From contig NZ_FORP01000003.1 in the NCBI RefSeq assembly GCF_900114035.1, positions 186,001 through 250,000 on the forward strand: a stretch of 64,000 nt of DNA, written 5' to 3'. Origin of the DNA: Amycolatopsis sacchari. GTDB lineage: Bacteria > Actinomycetota > Actinomycetes > Mycobacteriales > Pseudonocardiaceae. The notes beneath the pieces were generated by a model that was given only the letters and a program-made list of their open reading frames with translations, did not search any database and had not been told where the DNA came from. The position numbers and the translations under genes are program-made. Shown piece after piece: positions 9,423 through 20,696 of the stretch (the first letter of the stretch is position 1; each line of letters starts with the position of its first letter).

Positions 9423-9667
9423 GCCGCACCTTCCTCGTTCTCACCGTCGGGAGCGACCGACAGGCCCAGCTCCCGCTCGCGCATGATCGTGTAGATCCGC
9501 GCGATGTCGGTGCGCACGGTGCGCAGCCGACGGTTGTTGTCCAGCTGCCCGGTGGCCATCTGGAAGCGGAGGTTGAACAGCTCCTCCTTGGCCTCCTTCA
9601 GACGCAGCACCAGCTCCTCGTTGGTGAGCTCACGCAGCTCCGAGGGAGCGACTCCGGCTTTCGCCAT
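9419..9667 (-). CDS. rpmC: Ribosomal protein L29
   Basis: The 82-residue protein contains the L29 helical hairpin with [20 protein letters not shown] and [12 protein letters not shown]. It lies near the exit tunnel. It overlaps rplP by one base and rpsQ by four. Confidence 0.96.
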   Translation of the reverse strand: MAKAGVAPSELRELTNEELVLRLKEAKEELFNLRFQMATGQLDNNRRLRTVRTDIARIYTIMRERELGLSVAPDGENEEGAA

Positions 9668-10086
9668 CAGAACTCACCACCTTCACGGGTCACGATTCGG
9701 CACTTCATCGGCAGCTTGTGGATCGCGCGGCGGAGCGCCTCGCGGGCGGTCGCCTCGTTCGGGAAGCTCATCTCGAACATGACGCGGCCCGGCTTGACGT
9801 TGGCGACCCACCACTCCGGCGAACCCTTACCGGAACCCATGCGGGTTTCGGCGGGCTTCTTGGTCAGCGGGCGGTCCGGGAAGATGTTGATCCAGATCTT
9901 GCCGCCACGCTTGATGTGCCGGGTCATGGCGATACGAGCGGACTCGATCTGCCGGTTGGTCACGTAAGCGGGTTCAAGCGCCTGAATGCCGTACTCGCCG
10001 AAGGTCACCTTCGTGCCGCCACTGGCGGCACCGGTGCGCTTCGGGTGGTGCTGCTTGCGGTGCTTGACCTTGCGTGGGACGAGCAC
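9667..10086 (-). CDS. rplP: Ribosomal protein L16
   Basis: The 139-residue protein starts with GTG ([20 protein letters not shown]) and has the signatures [20 protein letters not shown] and [21 protein letters not shown]16 organises the A-site region of the 50S subunit. It begins three bases after rpsC. Confidence 0.97.
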   Translation of the reverse strand: MLVPRKVKHRKQHHPKRTGAASGGTKVTFGEYGIQALEPAYVTNRQIESARIAMTRHIKRGGKIWINIFPDRPLTKKPAETRMGSGKGSPEWWVANVKPGRVMFEMSFPNEATAREALRRAIHKLPMKCRIVTREGGEF

Positions 10087-10089
10087 GCC

Positions 10090-10953
10090 TCAGCCCTCCG
10101 TCTTCTCGGCCGCGTCCGGCTTGCCCTGCGCAGGGGCCTCGCTGGTCGCGACGTCCATGTCAGTCTTGGCGCCACCGCTGCGCTCCTGAGCCGCGGCCCG
10201 GCCGGCCTCGGTGGAGGTCGGCGTGGTGCCCGACGCGCCGGAGCGGCGCGGACGGGACGGACGGTCGCGACGCGGCGCGCGCTCGGCGGCCGCGGCGGCG
10301 TCCCGCTCGTTCTTGGCCTTCAGGCCACCGACGATGTCGCCCTTGTAGATCCACACCTTGACGCCGATGCGGCCGAAGGTGGTGCGGGCCTCGAAGAAGC
10401 CGTAGTCGATGTCGGCACGCAGCGTGTGCAGCGGCACGCGGCCGTCGCGGTAGTGCTCCGAGCGCGACATCTCGGCACCGCCGAGGCGGCCACCGCACTG
10501 CACGCGGATGCCCTTGACCTGCGGCGAGCGCATCGAGGTCTGGATCGCCTTCCGCATCGCACGGCGGAACGCCACGCGGTTGGACAGCTGCTCCGCGACG
10601 CTCTGCGCGACGAGCTGGGCGTCGGCCTCGGGGTTCTTGACCTCGAGGATGTTCAGCTGGACCTGCTTGCCGGTCAGCTTCTCCAGCGCGCCGCGGATCC
10701 GGTCGGCCTCCGCGCCGCGGCGGCCGATGACGATGCCGGGCCGGGCGGTGTGGATGTCGACGCGGACGCGGTCACGGGTGCGCTCGATCTCGACCTTGGA
10801 GATGCCGGCGCGCTCCATGCCGGTGGACAGCAGCTTGCGGATCTTGACGTCCTCGGCCACGTACTCCGCGTACTGCTTGTCGGCGTACCAGCGGGACTTC
10901 CAGTCCGTGGTGATCCCGAGCCGGAAGCCGTGCGGGTTGATCTTCTGGCCCAC
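10090..10953 (-). CDS. rpsC: Ribosomal protein S3
   Basis: The 287-residue protein begins [20 protein letters not shown], with an N-terminal KH domain ([20 protein letters not shown]) and the S3 C-terminal domain ending at [12 protein letters not shown]3 lines the mRNA entry channel. About 75 further residues form a charged, low-complexity tail, common in actinobacterial S3. The GTG start overlaps the rplV stop by one base (TAGTG). Confidence 0.97.
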   Translation of the reverse strand: MGQKINPHGFRLGITTDWKSRWYADKQYAEYVAEDVKIRKLLSTGMERAGISKVEIERTRDRVRVDIHTARPGIVIGRRGAEADRIRGALEKLTGKQVQLNILEVKNPEADAQLVAQSVAEQLSNRVAFRRAMRKAIQTSMRSPQVKGIRVQCGGRLGGAEMSRSEHYRDGRVPLHTLRADIDYGFFEARTTFGRIGVKVWIYKGDIVGGLKAKNERDAAAAAERAPRRDRPSRPRRSGASGTTPTSTEAGRAAAQERSGGAKTDMDVATSEAPAQGKPDAAEKTEG

Positions 10954-11357
10954 TACCGGCCACCCTTCTTCTTACCGCTCTTCTTCTCAGGCCGGGACTC
11001 GACCTCGACCGTGATGTGGCTGGTCCGCTTGCGGATCCGGTACGCGCGGCCCTGGGCCCGCGGGCGGATGCGCTTGAGCGTCGGGCCCTCGTCGGCGTAG
11101 GCGTTCTTCACCCACAGCGTCTCGGGGTCCAGGTCCAGGTTGTTCTCCGCGTTGGCGATGGCGCTCGCGAGCACCTTCGCCACCGGCTGGCTCGCCGCCT
11201 GCGGGGCGAACCGCAGGATCGCCAGCGCCTCCTGGGCGTTGCGACCCTTGATCAGCTCGATCACCCGGCGCACCTTCATCGGCGAGTCCCGGACGAAGCG
11301 AGCCCGCGCGTAAGCCGTCGGCAAAGCCTCGGCCGTAGCGTCAGTCTGGGCACTCAT
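10953..11357 (-). CDS. rplV: Ribosomal protein L22
   Basis: The 134-residue protein has the L22 signature [20 protein letters not shown] and a long beta-hairpin with [21 protein letters not shown]22 reaches into the exit tunnel. The lysine-rich C-terminus ends three codons before rpsC. Confidence 0.97.
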   Translation of the reverse strand: MSAQTDATAEALPTAYARARFVRDSPMKVRRVIELIKGRNAQEALAILRFAPQAASQPVAKVLASAIANAENNLDLDPETLWVKNAYADEGPTLKRIRPRAQGRAYRIRKRTSHITVEVESRPEKKSGKKKGGR

Positions 11358-11384
11358 TCGTTAGTTCCTCTTCTCGGTGCGCGC

Positions 11385-11666
11385 TCAGCGGCGGCGCGAC
11401 TTGCGGTCGTCCTTGATGTGGCCCTTGAAGGTCCGCGTCGGGGCGAACTCGCCCAGCTTGTGACCCACCATCGCCTCGGTGACGAACACCGGGACGTGCT
11501 TGCGGCCGTCGTGCACGGCGATCGTGTGCCCCAGCATGTCGGGGATGATCGTGGACCGGCGGGACCACGTCTTGATCACCGTCTTCTTACCGGACTCGTT
11601 GAGCGCGTCCACCTTCTTGAGCAGGTGGTCGTCCACGAACGGGCCCTTCTTCAGGCTGCGCGGCAT
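11385..11666 (-). CDS. rpsS: Ribosomal protein S19
   Basis: The 93-residue protein [20 protein letters not shown] with [20 protein letters not shown] is standard S19 of the 30S head. It sits 18 bases after rplB and 27 before rplV. Confidence 0.97.
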   Translation of the reverse strand: MPRSLKKGPFVDDHLLKKVDALNESGKKTVIKTWSRRSTIIPDMLGHTIAVHDGRKHVPVFVTEAMVGHKLGEFAPTRTFKGHIKDDRKSRRR

Positions 11667-11684
11667 GTGCTTCTACCTCCCTGC

Positions 11685-12518
11685 TCAGCGCTTCTTGCCG
11701 GTACGCCGGCGGCGGACGATCAGTTGGTCGGACGGCTTGCGGCGACGCGTGCGGCCCTCGGGCTTGCCGTTCGGGTTCACCGGGTGGCGACCACCGGACG
11801 TCTTGCCCTCACCACCACCGTGCGGGTGGTCGACCGGGTTCATCACGACACCACGGACGGTCGGGCGCTTGCCACGCCAGCGGTTGCGGCCCGCCTTGCC
11901 CCAGTTGATGTTCTGGTGCTCGGAGTTGCCGACCTCGCCGACGGTGGCGCGGTTGCGCACGTCCACGTTGCGGATTTCGCCCGAGGGCATCCGCAGCTGG
12001 GCGTACGGGCCGTCCTTGGCGACGAGCTGCACGCGGGCACCGGCGGAGCGGGCGATCTTCGCGCCGCCACCGGGACGGAGCTCGATCGCGTGCACCACGG
12101 TGCCGACCGGGATGTTGCGCAGCGGCAGGTTGTTGCCCGGCTTGATGTCGGCACGCGGGCCGGACTCCACCGTGTCGCCCTGGCGGAGCTTGTCGGGGGC
12201 GATGATGTAGCGCTTCTCGCCGTCGACGTAGTGCAGTAGCGCGATGCGGGCGGACCGGTTCGGGTCGTACTCGATGTGCGCGACCTTGGCCGGGATGCCG
12301 TCCTTGTCGTTGCGCCGGAAGTCGATCAGCCGGTACGCACGCTTGTGACCGCCGCCCTTGTGCCGGGTGGTGATCTTGCCGGAGGCGTTGCGGCCACCGC
12401 TCTTGCTCAGCGGGCGCAGCAGCGACTTCTCCGGGGTCGACCGGGTGATCTCGGCGAAGTCCGAGACGCTCGAGCCACGACGGCCCGGGGTCGTCGGCTT
12501 GTACTTACGAATACCCAT
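11685..12518 (-). CDS. rplB: Ribosomal protein L2
   Basis: The 277-residue protein has the RNA-binding core and the C-terminal signature [20 protein letters not shown] containing the conserved histidine next to the peptidyl transferase centre. Length and gene order are normal. Confidence 0.97.
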   Translation of the reverse strand: MGIRKYKPTTPGRRGSSVSDFAEITRSTPEKSLLRPLSKSGGRNASGKITTRHKGGGHKRAYRLIDFRRNDKDGIPAKVAHIEYDPNRSARIALLHYVDGEKRYIIAPDKLRQGDTVESGPRADIKPGNNLPLRNIPVGTVVHAIELRPGGGAKIARSAGARVQLVAKDGPYAQLRMPSGEIRNVDVRNRATVGEVGNSEHQNINWGKAGRNRWRGKRPTVRGVVMNPVDHPHGGGEGKTSGGRHPVNPNGKPEGRTRRRKPSDQLIVRRRRTGKKR

Positions 12519-12533
12519 GACAGCTTCCGTCCC

Positions 12534-12845
12534 TTACGCGGCGGGTCCGCCGAAGATCTCGATCGGCTTGCTCTCGGCGGACAGCGTCACGATGGCGCGC
12601 TTGGTGTCCTTGCGCTTGCCAAAGCCAGTGCGGGTCCGCTTGCGCTTGCCGGTCCGGTTCAGCGTGTTCACGCTGACCACCTTGACGCCGAAGACCTGCT
12701 CGACCGCGATCTTGATCTGGGTCTTGTTGGCGTCCGGCCGGACGATGAACGTGTACTTGTGGTCCTCGAGCAGCCCGTAGGACTTCTCGGAGATCACCGG
12801 CGCGAGCAGGATGTCACGCGGGTCGGGAATCGCCACGCTGCTCAC
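12534..12845 (-). CDS. rplW: Ribosomal protein L23
   Basis: The 103-residue protein begins with GTG ([20 protein letters not shown]) and has the [20 protein letters not shown] core. L23 is at the exit-tunnel docking site for trigger factor and SRP. It overlaps rplD by four bases (GTGA). Confidence 0.97.
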   Translation of the reverse strand: MSSVAIPDPRDILLAPVISEKSYGLLEDHKYTFIVRPDANKTQIKIAVEQVFGVKVVSVNTLNRTGKRKRTRTGFGKRKDTKRAIVTLSAESKPIEIFGGPAA

Positions 12846-13528
12846 TGGTCACTCCCTTCCAGCTCGCTCGACGTCGCGGACGCCTTGACGGACTTGCCCT
12901 TCGCGGGGCCCTCGACGAAGGCGTCGTACGCGGCCTTCGTGAACACCACGTCGTCGTTGACCAGCACGTCGTACGTGTTCAGCTGGTCGAACCAGAGCAG
13001 GTGCACGTTCGGCAGGTTGCGGGCCGACAGCCACGCCACGTCGTCGCCGCGGTGCAGCACCACGAGGATGCGCTTGGCCTGCGTCACCGCGGCCAGCGTC
13101 TTCAGCGCCGCCTTGGTGGACGGCTTCTCGCCGGTCACCAGCTCGGTCACCACGTGCACCTGGCCCGCGCGCGCCCGGTCGGAGAGGGCGCCACGCAGGG
13201 CGGCGGCCTTCATCTTCTTCGGGGTGCGCTGGGCGTAGTCGCGCGGCGTGGGGCCGTGGACGGTGCCACCACCGGCGAACTGCGGCGCACGGGTCGAACC
13301 CTGGCGGGCGCGGCCGGTGCCCTTCTGCCGGTACGGCTTCTTGCCGCCACCGGAGACCTCACCGCGGGTCTTGGTGTCGTGCGTGCCCTGGCGGGCGGCG
13401 GCCTGCTGGGCCACCACGACCTGGTGCATCAGCGGCACGTTGGCCTGCACGTCGAAGATCTCCGCGGGGAGCTCGACGGTGCCCTGAGCGCTGCCCTCGG
13501 GGGTCTTCAGCTCGATCGTCGCGGTCAT
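12842..13528 (-). CDS. rplD: Ribosomal protein L4
   Basis: The 228-residue protein carries the L4 loop [20 protein letters not shown], which enters the exit tunnel. In E. coli L4 regulates the S10 operon through its leader, but no equivalent can be shown here. The ATG overlaps the rplC stop by four bases. Confidence 0.97.
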   Translation of the reverse strand: MTATIELKTPEGSAQGTVELPAEIFDVQANVPLMHQVVVAQQAAARQGTHDTKTRGEVSGGGKKPYRQKGTGRARQGSTRAPQFAGGGTVHGPTPRDYAQRTPKKMKAAALRGALSDRARAGQVHVVTELVTGEKPSTKAALKTLAAVTQAKRILVVLHRGDDVAWLSARNLPNVHLLWFDQLNTYDVLVNDDVVFTKAAYDAFVEGPAKGKSVKASATSSELEGSDQ

Positions 13529-14181
13529 GCGGTCGCACCACCCTTCGCGGCGGTCTTGACGAACACGAGGCTGCCCTTGGGGCCGGGAACGGCACCCTTG
13601 ATGAGCAGCAGGCCGTCCTCGGCGCGCACGTCGTGCACGGTCAGGCCCTGCGTCGTGGTGCGGACGCCACCCATCCGGCCGGCCATGCGCAGCCCCTTGA
13701 ACACGCGGCCCGGGGTGGCGCAGCCACCGATCGAGCCCGGCGCGCGGTGCTTGGCCTGGTTACCGTGGCTCGCGCCCTGGCCCTTGAAGCCGTGGCGCTT
13801 CATGACACCGGCGTAGCCCTTGCCCTTGCTGGTGCCGGTGACGTCGACGCGCGAACCGGCGGAGAACACCTCGGCGGTGATCTCCTGGCCGACCTCGTAG
13901 CTGCCGGCGTCGGCCGTGCGCAGCTCGACGAGGTGGCGGCGCGGGGTCACGCCGGCCTTGTCGAAGTGCCCGGTGCGCGGCTTGTTGACCTTGCGCGGGT
14001 CGATGGCGCCGAACGCCAGCTGCACGGCCTCGTAACCGTCGTTGTCCTTGGTGCGCACCTGGGTGACGACATTCGGCCCGGCCTGCACGACGGTCACCGG
14101 GATGATCCGGTTGTCCTCGCCGAAGACCTGGGTCATGCCGAGCTTGGTGCCCAGGATGCCCTTCACTTCCCTGTCAGACAT
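13525..14181 (-). CDS. rplC: Ribosomal protein L3
   Basis: The 218-residue protein [20 protein letters not shown] has the L3 central extension GHQGASHGN-like segment ([20 protein letters not shown]) close to the peptidyl transferase centre. It follows rpsJ by 31 bases. Confidence 0.97.
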   Translation of the reverse strand: MSDREVKGILGTKLGMTQVFGEDNRIIPVTVVQAGPNVVTQVRTKDNDGYEAVQLAFGAIDPRKVNKPRTGHFDKAGVTPRRHLVELRTADAGSYEVGQEITAEVFSAGSRVDVTGTSKGKGYAGVMKRHGFKGQGASHGNQAKHRAPGSIGGCATPGRVFKGLRMAGRMGGVRTTTQGLTVHDVRAEDGLLLIKGAVPGPKGSLVFVKTAAKGGATA

Positions 14182-14212
14182 GAGTCTCTTATCTCCGCCG
14201 CTCGCCCAACGC

Positions 14213-14518
14213 TTACTGGATGTTGACGTCGACGCTCGCCGGCAGGTCGATGCGCATGAGCGCGTCGACCGTCTTCGGCGTCGGGTCGAGGATGTCGATC
14301 AGACGCTTGTGCGTGCGCATCTCGAAGTGCTCGCGCGAGTCCTTGTACTTGTGCGGCGAGCGGATGACGCAGTAAACGTTCTTCTCGGTGGGCAGCGGCA
14401 CAGGTCCGACGACCGAGGCTCCGGTGCGCGTCACCGTCTCCACGATCTTGCGCGCGCTGGCGTCGATCGCCTCGTGGTCATAGGCCTTGAGCCTGATGCG
14501 GATCTTCTGTCCCGCCAT
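14213..14518 (-). CDS. rpsJ: Ribosomal protein S10 (NusE)
   Basis: The 101-residue protein [20 protein letters not shown] contains the [20 protein letters not shown] signature. S10 is a 30S head protein and, as NusE, links ribosomes to NusG and antitermination complexes. It is the first gene of the S10 operon. Confidence 0.97.
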
Positions 14519-14773
14519 GGTTGCAGCTCGTCCTTACCGTCTTGTGCCGCTATTTCCGCACGTCAACTGGCTTTCGCCCGGTCCACGCGGTCGGGCGTGT
14601 CGCCCTGCCGAACGCAGACTGATCCCGTAGGAAGAGTTGTCGTGCCGGTTGGTCTGAGTCTTCGCCGGGCTAGCCGGCCCCAGGCCGCTCACGCAAGGGC
14701 GGCCGGATCCTCAACGAGAATCGGCCGCCCTGCGACGAGCAACCCGAATAGTGTCGCACACGTGATTTCGCAA
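14519..14773 (-). promoter_or_regulatory. S10 operon upstream region with an inverted repeat
   Basis: About 255 bases between the tuf terminator and rpsJ. On the minus strand it contains a 10-bp inverted repeat (AGGGCGGCCG / CGGCCGCCCT, 14696-14731) around a 16-base loop. It could be a second terminator or a leader hairpin of the S10 transcript. A promoter is expected here but I see no confident -35/-10 pair. Confidence 0.45.
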
Positions 14774-14810
14774 CCCGGCCCCGGGGTGCTATAAGCGCCC
14801 CGGGGCCGGG
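14774..14810 (-). terminator. Long hairpin terminator after tuf
   Basis: A 17-bp stem with a single G-U pair and loop ATA, starting seven bases beyond the tuf stop codon; arms at 14774-14790 and 14794-14810. It separates the str operon from the S10 operon. Confidence 0.8.
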
Positions 14811-14816
14811 AGGGAA

Positions 14817-16010
14817 TCACTTGATGATCTTGGTGACCTGGCCCGCGCCGACGGTCCGGCCACCCTCACGGATGGCGAACCGCAGACCCTCGTCCATGGC
14901 GACCGGCTGGATCAGCTGCACCTTGATCTCGGTGTTGTCGCCCGGCATGACCATCTCGGTGCCCTCGGGGAGGGTCACGACGCCGGTCACGTCGGTGGTG
15001 CGGAAGTAGAACTGCGGGCGGTAGTTGTTGAAGAACGGCGTGTGACGGCCACCCTCGTCCTTGGACAGGATGTAGACCGAACCCTCGAACTCCGTGTGCG
15101 GAGTCGTGGTGCCGGGCTTCACGACGACCTGGCCGCGCTCGACGTCCTCACGCTTGATGCCACGCAGCAGCAGGCCGACGTTGTCACCGGCCTGGCCCGA
15201 GTCGAGCAGCTTGCGGAACATCTCGACACCGGTGACAGTCGTCTTCTGCGACTTCTCCTTGATGCCGACGATCTCGACCTCTTCGTTGACGTTGATCTGG
15301 CCGCGCTCCACACGACCGGTCACGACGGTGCCGCGGCCGGTGATGGTGAAGACGTCCTCGATCGGCATCAGGAAGGGCTTGTCGAGGTCACGCACCGGGT
15401 CCGGCACGTTGTCGTCGACGGCCTGCATGAGCTCCAGGACCGACTCCGCCCACTTCGGGTCACCCTCGAGGGCCTTGAGGCCGGAGACCTTGACCACGGG
15501 GGCGTCGTCGCCGGGGAACTCCTGCGAGGACAGCAGCTCGCGGACCTCCAGCTCGACGAGCTCGAGGATCTCCTCGTCGTCGACCATGTCGGCCTTGTTC
15601 AGCGCCACGACGATGTAGGGCACACCGACCTGGCGGGCGAGCAGCACGTGCTCACGGGTCTGCGGCATCGGGCCGTCGGTCGCGGCGACCACCAGGATCG
15701 CGCCGTCCATCTGGGCGGCACCGGTGATCATGTTCTTGATGTAGTCCGCGTGACCGGGGGCGTCCACGTGCGCGTAGTGGCGCTTCTCGGTCTGGTACTC
15801 GACGTGCGAGATGTTGATCGTGATACCGCGCTGCTTCTCTTCCGGCGCGTTGTCGATCTGGTCGAACGCCCGGGACTCGTTCAGGTCCGGGTACTTGTCG
15901 TGCAGAACCTTGGTGATCGCCGCGGTCAGAGTGGTCTTCCCGTGGTCGACGTGACCGATGGTTCCGATGTTGACGTGCGGCTTGCTCCGCTCGAACTTCG
16001 CCTTCGCCAC
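14817..16010 (-). CDS. tuf: Elongation factor Tu
   Basis: A 397-residue GTPase delivering aminoacyl-tRNA to the ribosome. The G1 motif GHVDHGKT, G3 DAPGHADY, G4 NKAD and G5 SGLKALEG are present, followed by the two beta-barrel domains and the closing [14 protein letters not shown]. The start is GTG ([20 protein letters not shown]) with an AGGAGGA site. It is 129 bases after fusA, and transcription stops at the adjacent strong hairpin. Confidence 0.98.
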   Translation of the reverse strand: MAKAKFERSKPHVNIGTIGHVDHGKTTLTAAITKVLHDKYPDLNESRAFDQIDNAPEEKQRGITINISHVEYQTEKRHYAHVDAPGHADYIKNMITGAAQMDGAILVVAATDGPMPQTREHVLLARQVGVPYIVVALNKADMVDDEEILELVELEVRELLSSQEFPGDDAPVVKVSGLKALEGDPKWAESVLELMQAVDDNVPDPVRDLDKPFLMPIEDVFTITGRGTVVTGRVERGQINVNEEVEIVGIKEKSQKTTVTGVEMFRKLLDSGQAGDNVGLLLRGIKREDVERGQVVVKPGTTTPHTEFEGSVYILSKDEGGRHTPFFNNYRPQFYFRTTDVTGVVTLPEGTEMVMPGDNTEIKVQLIQPVAMDEGLRFAIREGGRTVGAGQVTKIIK

Positions 16011-16139
16011 TGGAATGTCCTCCTGGACTGTTGCTTGCTCACCGGCCGACGTGGCTTAGTCGGACAGCGACTCGATCTGGTTCGTTGTGCGGACCTTAGG
16101 GGAGTCCCCCGACGGCGCCCGCGTTGGGTGCTTAAGGGA

Positions 16140-18239
16140 TTACTCCCCCGTCGCCTTCGCGATGATCTCCTTCGCGACGTTCGCCGGAACCTCGGCGTAG
16201 GAGTCGAAGGTCATCGTGTAGTTCGCGCGACCCTGGGTGCGAGACCGCAGGTCACCGACATACCCGAACATCTCCGAGAGCGGAACCAGCGCCTTCACGA
16301 CGCGGGTGCCCGCCCGCTCCTCCATGGCCTGGATCTGGCCACGGCGGGAGTTGAGGTCACCGATGACGTCACCCATGTAGTCCTCGGGCGTGGTCACCTC
16401 GACCGCCATCATCGGCTCCAGCAGTACCGGGTGGGCCTTCCTCGCGGCCTCCTTGAGCGCCATCGAACCGGCGATCTTGAAGGCCATTTCCGAAGAGTCG
16501 ACCTCGTGGTACGCACCGTCCAACAGGGTCACCTTCAACCCGACGAGCGGGTATCCGGCCAGCACGCCGTACTGCATGGCGTCCTGGGCACCCGCGTCCA
16601 CCGAGGGGATGTACTCCCGGGGGATGCGGCCACCCGTGACCTTGTTGTCGAACTCGTAGAGAGCACCGTCCGTAGTCGCGAGCGGCTCCAGCGCGATGAT
16701 CACCTTCGCGAACTGACCGGAGCCACCGGTCTGCTTCTTGTGCGTGTACTCGTACTTCTCGACCGCGTTGCGGATCGTCTCGCGGTAGGCGACCTGCGGC
16801 TTACCGATGTTCGCCTCGACCTTGTAGTCGGACTTCATGCGGTTCACCAGCACCTCGAGGTGCAGCTCGCCCATACCCTCGATGATCGTCTGGCCGGTCT
16901 CCTCGTCCTGGCTGACCCGGAAGGTCGGGTCCTCCTCGGCGAGCTTCTGGATCGCGTTGGAGAGCTTCTCCTGGTCGGCCTTCGTCTTCGGCTCGATGGC
17001 CACCTTGATGACCGGCTCCGGGAAGGTCATCGACTCGAGCACGATGGGGTGCTGCGGGTCGCTCAAGGTGTCACCCGTGGTGGTGTCCTTGAGGCCGATG
17101 ACCGCGTAGATGTGGCCGGCCTGGGCCTCGTCCATCGGGTTTTCCTTGTTGGAGTGCATCTGGAAGATCTTCCCGATGCGCTCCTTGCGCTCCTTGGTCG
17201 AGTTGATGACCTGGGCGCCCGCGGAAACCTTGCCCGAGTAGACCCGGATGTAGGTGAGCTTGCCGAAGAACGGGTGCGCGGCGATCTTGAACGCGAGCGC
17301 GGAGAACGGCTCCGAGGTCGACGCCTTGCGGGAGGCCGGGGTCTCGCCGTCGGGCAGCGTGCCCTCGACGTCCGGCACGTCCAGCGGCGACGGCAGGTAG
17401 TCGATCACCGCGTCGAGCATGGGCTGCACGCCCTTGTTCTTGAACGCGGAACCGGCGAGCACCGGGAACGCCTCGCGGGTGATGACGAGCTTGCGGATAC
17501 CGGCCTTGATCTCGGCCTCCGTCAGCTCCTCGCCCTCGAGGAACTTCTCCATCAGCGTGTCGTCGGTCTCGGCGACGGCCTCGACCAGCTTCTCGCGGTA
17601 CTCCGCGGCGCGGTCGGCGAGCTCGGCCGGGATGTCCTCGACGGTGTAGTCGTCACCCTTCTTGACCTCACCGCGCCAGACCAGGGCCTTCATCCGGACC
17701 AGGTCGATGACACCCTCGAACTCGTTCTCGGCGCCGATCGGCAGCTGGATGGGCAGCGGCCGGACACCCAGGCGGTCGGAGATGGTGCGGACGGTGAAGT
17801 AGAAGTCCGCGCCCAGCTTGTCCATCTTGTTGACGAAGCAGATGCGCGGGACGTCGTACTTGTCGGCCTGGCGCCAGACCTGCTCGGACTGGGGCTCGAC
17901 ACCTTCCTTGCCGTCGAACACCGCGACGGCACCGTCGAGCACGCGCAGGTTGCGCTCCACCTCGACGGTGAAGTCGACGTGACCGGGCGTGTCGATCAGG
18001 TTGATCTGGTAGTCGTTCCAGAAGGTGGTGGTCGCAGCCGAGGTGATGGTGATACCCCGCTTCTGCTCCTCCTCCATCCAGTCCATCGTCGCGGCGCCGT
18101 CGTGCACCTCGCCGATCTTGTAGTTGATCCCGGTGTAGAACAGGATCCGCTCGGTGGTGGTGGTCTTACCGGCGTCGATGTGGGCCATGATGCCGATGTT
18201 GCGGACCTTGTTCAGGTCGGTCAGCACTTCGCGTGCCAC
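16140..18239 (-). CDS. fusA: Elongation factor G
   Basis: A 699-residue translocase GTPase, GTG start. It shows G1 [16 protein letters not shown]3 DTPGHVDF and G4 NKMDK, then domains II-V with [15 protein letters not shown] and the closing [17 protein letters not shown]-type segment. Length is normal for the family. It lies 64 bases after rpsG in the str operon. Confidence 0.98.
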   Translation of the reverse strand: MAREVLTDLNKVRNIGIMAHIDAGKTTTTERILFYTGINYKIGEVHDGAATMDWMEEEQKRGITITSAATTTFWNDYQINLIDTPGHVDFTVEVERNLRVLDGAVAVFDGKEGVEPQSEQVWRQADKYDVPRICFVNKMDKLGADFYFTVRTISDRLGVRPLPIQLPIGAENEFEGVIDLVRMKALVWRGEVKKGDDYTVEDIPAELADRAAEYREKLVEAVAETDDTLMEKFLEGEELTEAEIKAGIRKLVITREAFPVLAGSAFKNKGVQPMLDAVIDYLPSPLDVPDVEGTLPDGETPASRKASTSEPFSALAFKIAAHPFFGKLTYIRVYSGKVSAGAQVINSTKERKERIGKIFQMHSNKENPMDEAQAGHIYAVIGLKDTTTGDTLSDPQHPIVLESMTFPEPVIKVAIEPKTKADQEKLSNAIQKLAEEDPTFRVSQDEETGQTIIEGMGELHLEVLVNRMKSDYKVEANIGKPQVAYRETIRNAVEKYEYTHKKQTGGSGQFAKVIIALEPLATTDGALYEFDNKVTGGRIPREYIPSVDAGAQDAMQYGVLAGYPLVGLKVTLLDGAYHEVDSSEMAFKIAGSMALKEAARKAHPVLLEPMMAVEVTTPEDYMGDVIGDLNSRRGQIQAMEERAGTRVVKALVPLSEMFGYVGDLRSRTQGRANYTMTFDSYAEVPANVAKEIIAKATGE

Positions 18240-18303
18240 TGCACAAATCCCCTGTCTAGAAGCGTGGGGCCCGGCCAGGCTTTCGTCGGCAGCCGGGCTG
18301 CGT

Positions 18304-18774
18304 TCACCACCGGTAGTGGGCGAACGCCTTGTTGGACTCGGCCATCTTGTGGGTGTCCTCGCGGCGCTTCACGCTGGCCCCGAGGCCGTTGCTCGCGTCG
18401 AGCAGCTCGTTCTGCAGGCGCTCGATCATGGTCTTCTCACGACGCTGCCGGGAGAAGGCGACGATCCAGCGCAGCGCAAGGGTGGTCGAGCGGCCGGGCT
18501 TGACCTCGATCGGCACCTGGTAGGTGGCACCACCGACGCGGCGGCTCTTCACCTCGATCGCGGGCTTGACGTTGTCGAGCGCGCGCTTGAGGGTGACGAC
18601 CGGGTCGGTGCCGGTCTTCTCGCGGGCGCCTTCCAGCGCGCCGTACACGATCCGCTCGGCCAGCGACCGCTTCCCGTCGGTCAGCACCTTGTTCACCAGC
18701 TGGGTGACCAGCGGGGAGCCGTAGACCGGGTCGGAGATCAACGGCCGCTTCGGGGCCGGTCCCTTGCGGGGCAT
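18304..18774 (-). CDS. rpsG: Ribosomal protein S7
   Basis: The 156-residue protein [20 protein letters not shown] has the [20 protein letters not shown] signature and the ending KAFAHYRW. S7 nucleates the 30S head and contacts the E site. Its ATG overlaps the rpsL stop by one base (TGATG). Confidence 0.97.
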   Translation of the reverse strand: MPRKGPAPKRPLISDPVYGSPLVTQLVNKVLTDGKRSLAERIVYGALEGAREKTGTDPVVTLKRALDNVKPAIEVKSRRVGGATYQVPIEVKPGRSTTLALRWIVAFSRQRREKTMIERLQNELLDASNGLGASVKRREDTHKMAESNKAFAHYRW

Positions 18775-19148
18775 CAGCTCTTCTCCTTCTTCGCGCCGTA
18801 CCGGCTGCGCGCCTGCTTGCGGTTCTTCACGCCCTGGGTGTCCAGGGAACCGCGGATGATCTTGTAGCGGACGCCGGGGAGGTCCTTCACACGACCACCA
18901 CGCACGAGCACCATCGAGTGCTCCTGCAGGTTGTGGCCCTCGCCGGGAATGTAGGCGGTGACCTCGATGCCGCTGGTCAGCTTCACACGCGCGACCTTGC
19001 GCAGCGCCGAGTTCGGCTTCTTCGGGGTGGTGGTGTACACGCGGGTGCACACGCCACGCCGCTGCGGGCTCCCCTTGAGCGCCGCGGTCTTCTGCTTGGC
19101 AGCCTTGTCCTGGCGGCCCTTGCGGACCAGCTGCTGGATCGTGGGCAA
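18774..19148 (-). CDS. rpsL: Ribosomal protein S12
   Basis: The 124-residue protein [20 protein letters not shown] starts with TTG at 19148, the start I recall for the mycobacterial gene too. Lys43 (in TTTPKKPNS) and Lys88 (in GGRVKDLPG) are wild type, so nothing here predicts ribosomal streptomycin resistance. S12 controls decoding accuracy. It is the first gene of the str operon; an in-frame extension to 19328 has no family support. Confidence 0.96.
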   Translation of the reverse strand: MPTIQQLVRKGRQDKAAKQKTAALKGSPQRRGVCTRVYTTTPKKPNSALRKVARVKLTSGIEVTAYIPGEGHNLQEHSMVLVRGGRVKDLPGVRYKIIRGSLDTQGVKNRKQARSRYGAKKEKS

Positions 19149-19658
19149 TGGACCAGCTTTCTGTCGCGTCTTGCTTGTTCCGTCTTCCGTCCCCGGCCCC
19201 CGAGGTCGGGCGTGTCGGCCCGCGTCTAGGCCTTGCGGCCGATAACGTTTCCTCGGATTTCCGCGGAGCTCCGCTTCACCGCGGCGCCTGCCGGGGTGTC
19301 GGAACACCCTGACGAGGCCTGACGGCACGCAGAGCGGCCCAGCACGTGCCGGGCACAGTCGTCAAAGATACCCGCCCCGTCCGAGACCGGTCACATCGGG
19401 GGTGGCTTCGGGACGCGGGGAACGGGCGCGGGGGCTCGTCGTTCCACCCTAGCCGATCCACCCGCGGGTGTGGGCGCTTCGACACGGGGAGCCGCAGGCC
19501 ACCCGCGTGGGTTACAACGCGCCCCGGGCCCAGGTCATTCCCGCCCGCATGGCCCGGTCGAGTGGCCTTTATGGTCAATTGCGCCGTTCGGCCCACCGGC
19601 GGTCCTCGTTCGGTCAGGATGGGGCCGCTCAAGTCGTCCAAACCGGGGAGGTCCCCTC
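19149..19658. promoter_or_regulatory. Divergent intergenic region between rpsL and the Esp-like cluster
   Basis: About 510 bases holding the rpsL leader and promoter on the minus strand and the promoter of the plus-strand secretion-associated cluster. A TTGACG hexamer on the minus strand (19360-19365) could be a -35 element, but no matching -10 follows at normal spacing. I see no open frame here with real coding character. Confidence 0.4.
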
Positions 19659-20336
19659 GTGTCAGCCGAGTTCGACCAGCTCGTCGCCCAGTTCGAACAG
19701 TTCCAGGCGAAGCTCAAGCGCGTCGACGACCAGTTCGCGAGCATCGGGCAGATGCAGCAGGAGCTGGCGGCGCTGGAGGCGGTCGCCACCTCACCCGACC
19801 GGGCCGTGACCGTGGTCGCCGGCCCGTCGGGGGCGATCAAGGACATCCGGCTGACCGACCTCGCGCTGCGCCAGTCGCCGCAGGCGCTGTCCGCCACGCT
19901 GATGACCACCCTCCGGCAGGCGGTCGCCGAGGCCGCGCGGCGGCAGGCGGGGATCGTCGAGGAGGCCATCGGCGACGACATGCACCTCACCGACCAGGTG
20001 CTGGAGACGCAGGCCCAGCTGTTCGGCACCACGCCGGAGGAGCTGAAGGCCACCCTCGCGCAGCAGGACACGCCGCCGCCCCCGCCCGCCGGCCGGCCCG
20101 CCGTGCCACCGCCGCCCCCGCCCGCGGGCCGCCCGCCGATGCCCCCGCAGCCGCCCGCACCGCCCGCGGCGGGGCCGCGCCCGCGGCCGCAGCGCCCCGC
20201 GCCCGAGCCCGACGACTTCTCGCAGGAGAACTTCCTGCGCCGCGACCAGCAGCAGACCCCTCCCCCGCCGCCGCGGTCCCAGCAGCGGCCTGAGGGCGGC
20301 GGCTACCTCAACCTCTACGACAACGAGGACCAGTGA
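19659..20336 (+). CDS. YbaB/EbfC-fold protein with proline-rich tail (EspL-like)
   Basis: A 225-residue protein starting at GTG 19659 after a GGGGAGG site. Residues 1-105 match the YbaB/EbfC layout: an N-terminal coiled helix (FEQFQAKLKRVDDQFASIGQ), the beta strand pattern AVTVVAGPSGAIKDIRL and a C-terminal helix. Residues 130-215 are a low-complexity Pro/Arg/Gln tract. YbaB-fold proteins are usually small nucleoid-associated factors. In mycobacterial ESX-1 the EspL protein has this fold and is encoded near EspB and EspK, so the neighbourhood suggests a secretion-associated chaperone-like role rather than a nucleoid role; that is inference. It is first in a tight operon, overlapping the next gene by one base. 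Confidence 0.8.
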   Translation: MSAEFDQLVAQFEQFQAKLKRVDDQFASIGQMQQELAALEAVATSPDRAVTVVAGPSGAIKDIRLTDLALRQSPQALSATLMTTLRQAVAEAARRQAGIVEEAIGDDMHLTDQVLETQAQLFGTTPEELKATLAQQDTPPPPPAGRPAVPPPPPPAGRPPMPPQPPAPPAAGPRPRPQRPAPEPDDFSQENFLRRDQQQTPPPPPRSQQRPEGGGYLNLYDNEDQ

Positions 20337-20686
20337 TGGCGCCGAAGGACGGGTACGCGGTCGACATCGCCGCGCTGACGAAGTACTCGGGCGACCTCAA
20401 GGGCAACAAGGAGGCCGTCGCGAAGGTCACCGAGCAGGTCGGCGAGACCGACGTCAGCGACAAGTCGTGGGGCATCGTCGGGCTGTTCGTGAAGCAGAAG
20501 TACTCCGACATGCTGAACGACCTCAAGGACCTGCTGAAGGAGATGGAGGACGGCCTCGAGTCGGCCTCGGACAAGATCGGCGGCGCGGCCAAGGCGTACC
20601 GGGACAAGGACGACGAGCACAAACAGAGCCTGGCCGACATCGTGAAACAACTCGACGACGTCGTCGTCAGGGACCTGAACGCCTGA
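20336..20686 (+). CDS. EspC/WXG100-like small secreted protein, copy 1
   Basis: A 116-residue, highly charged helical protein. A helix-turn-helix arrangement is centred on a Trp-Gly turn (DKSWGIVGLF, Trp45), and a YxxxD motif (Tyr89 to Asp93) follows near the C-terminus. That motif is the general type VII secretion signal of WXG100 and EspC-type substrates. There is no signal peptide. It is clearly paralogous to the gene at 23497-23814, sharing the DKSWG-VGLFVK block. Its ATG overlaps the stop of the EspL-like gene, and the large partner follows 10 bases later. No type VII core ATPase is in this window, so export would depend on a system encoded elsewhere. Confidence 0.75.
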   Translation: MAPKDGYAVDIAALTKYSGDLKGNKEAVAKVTEQVGETDVSDKSWGIVGLFVKQKYSDMLNDLKDLLKEMEDGLESASDKIGGAAKAYRDKDDEHKQSLADIVKQLDDVVVRDLNA

Positions 20687-20696
20687 GGGGGCAGTC

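Noticed and set aside
15042-18503. A 1153-codon plus-strand frame across tuf, fusA and part of rpsG
   Set aside because: It crosses several certain genes on the other strand and has no start context or recognisable domain.
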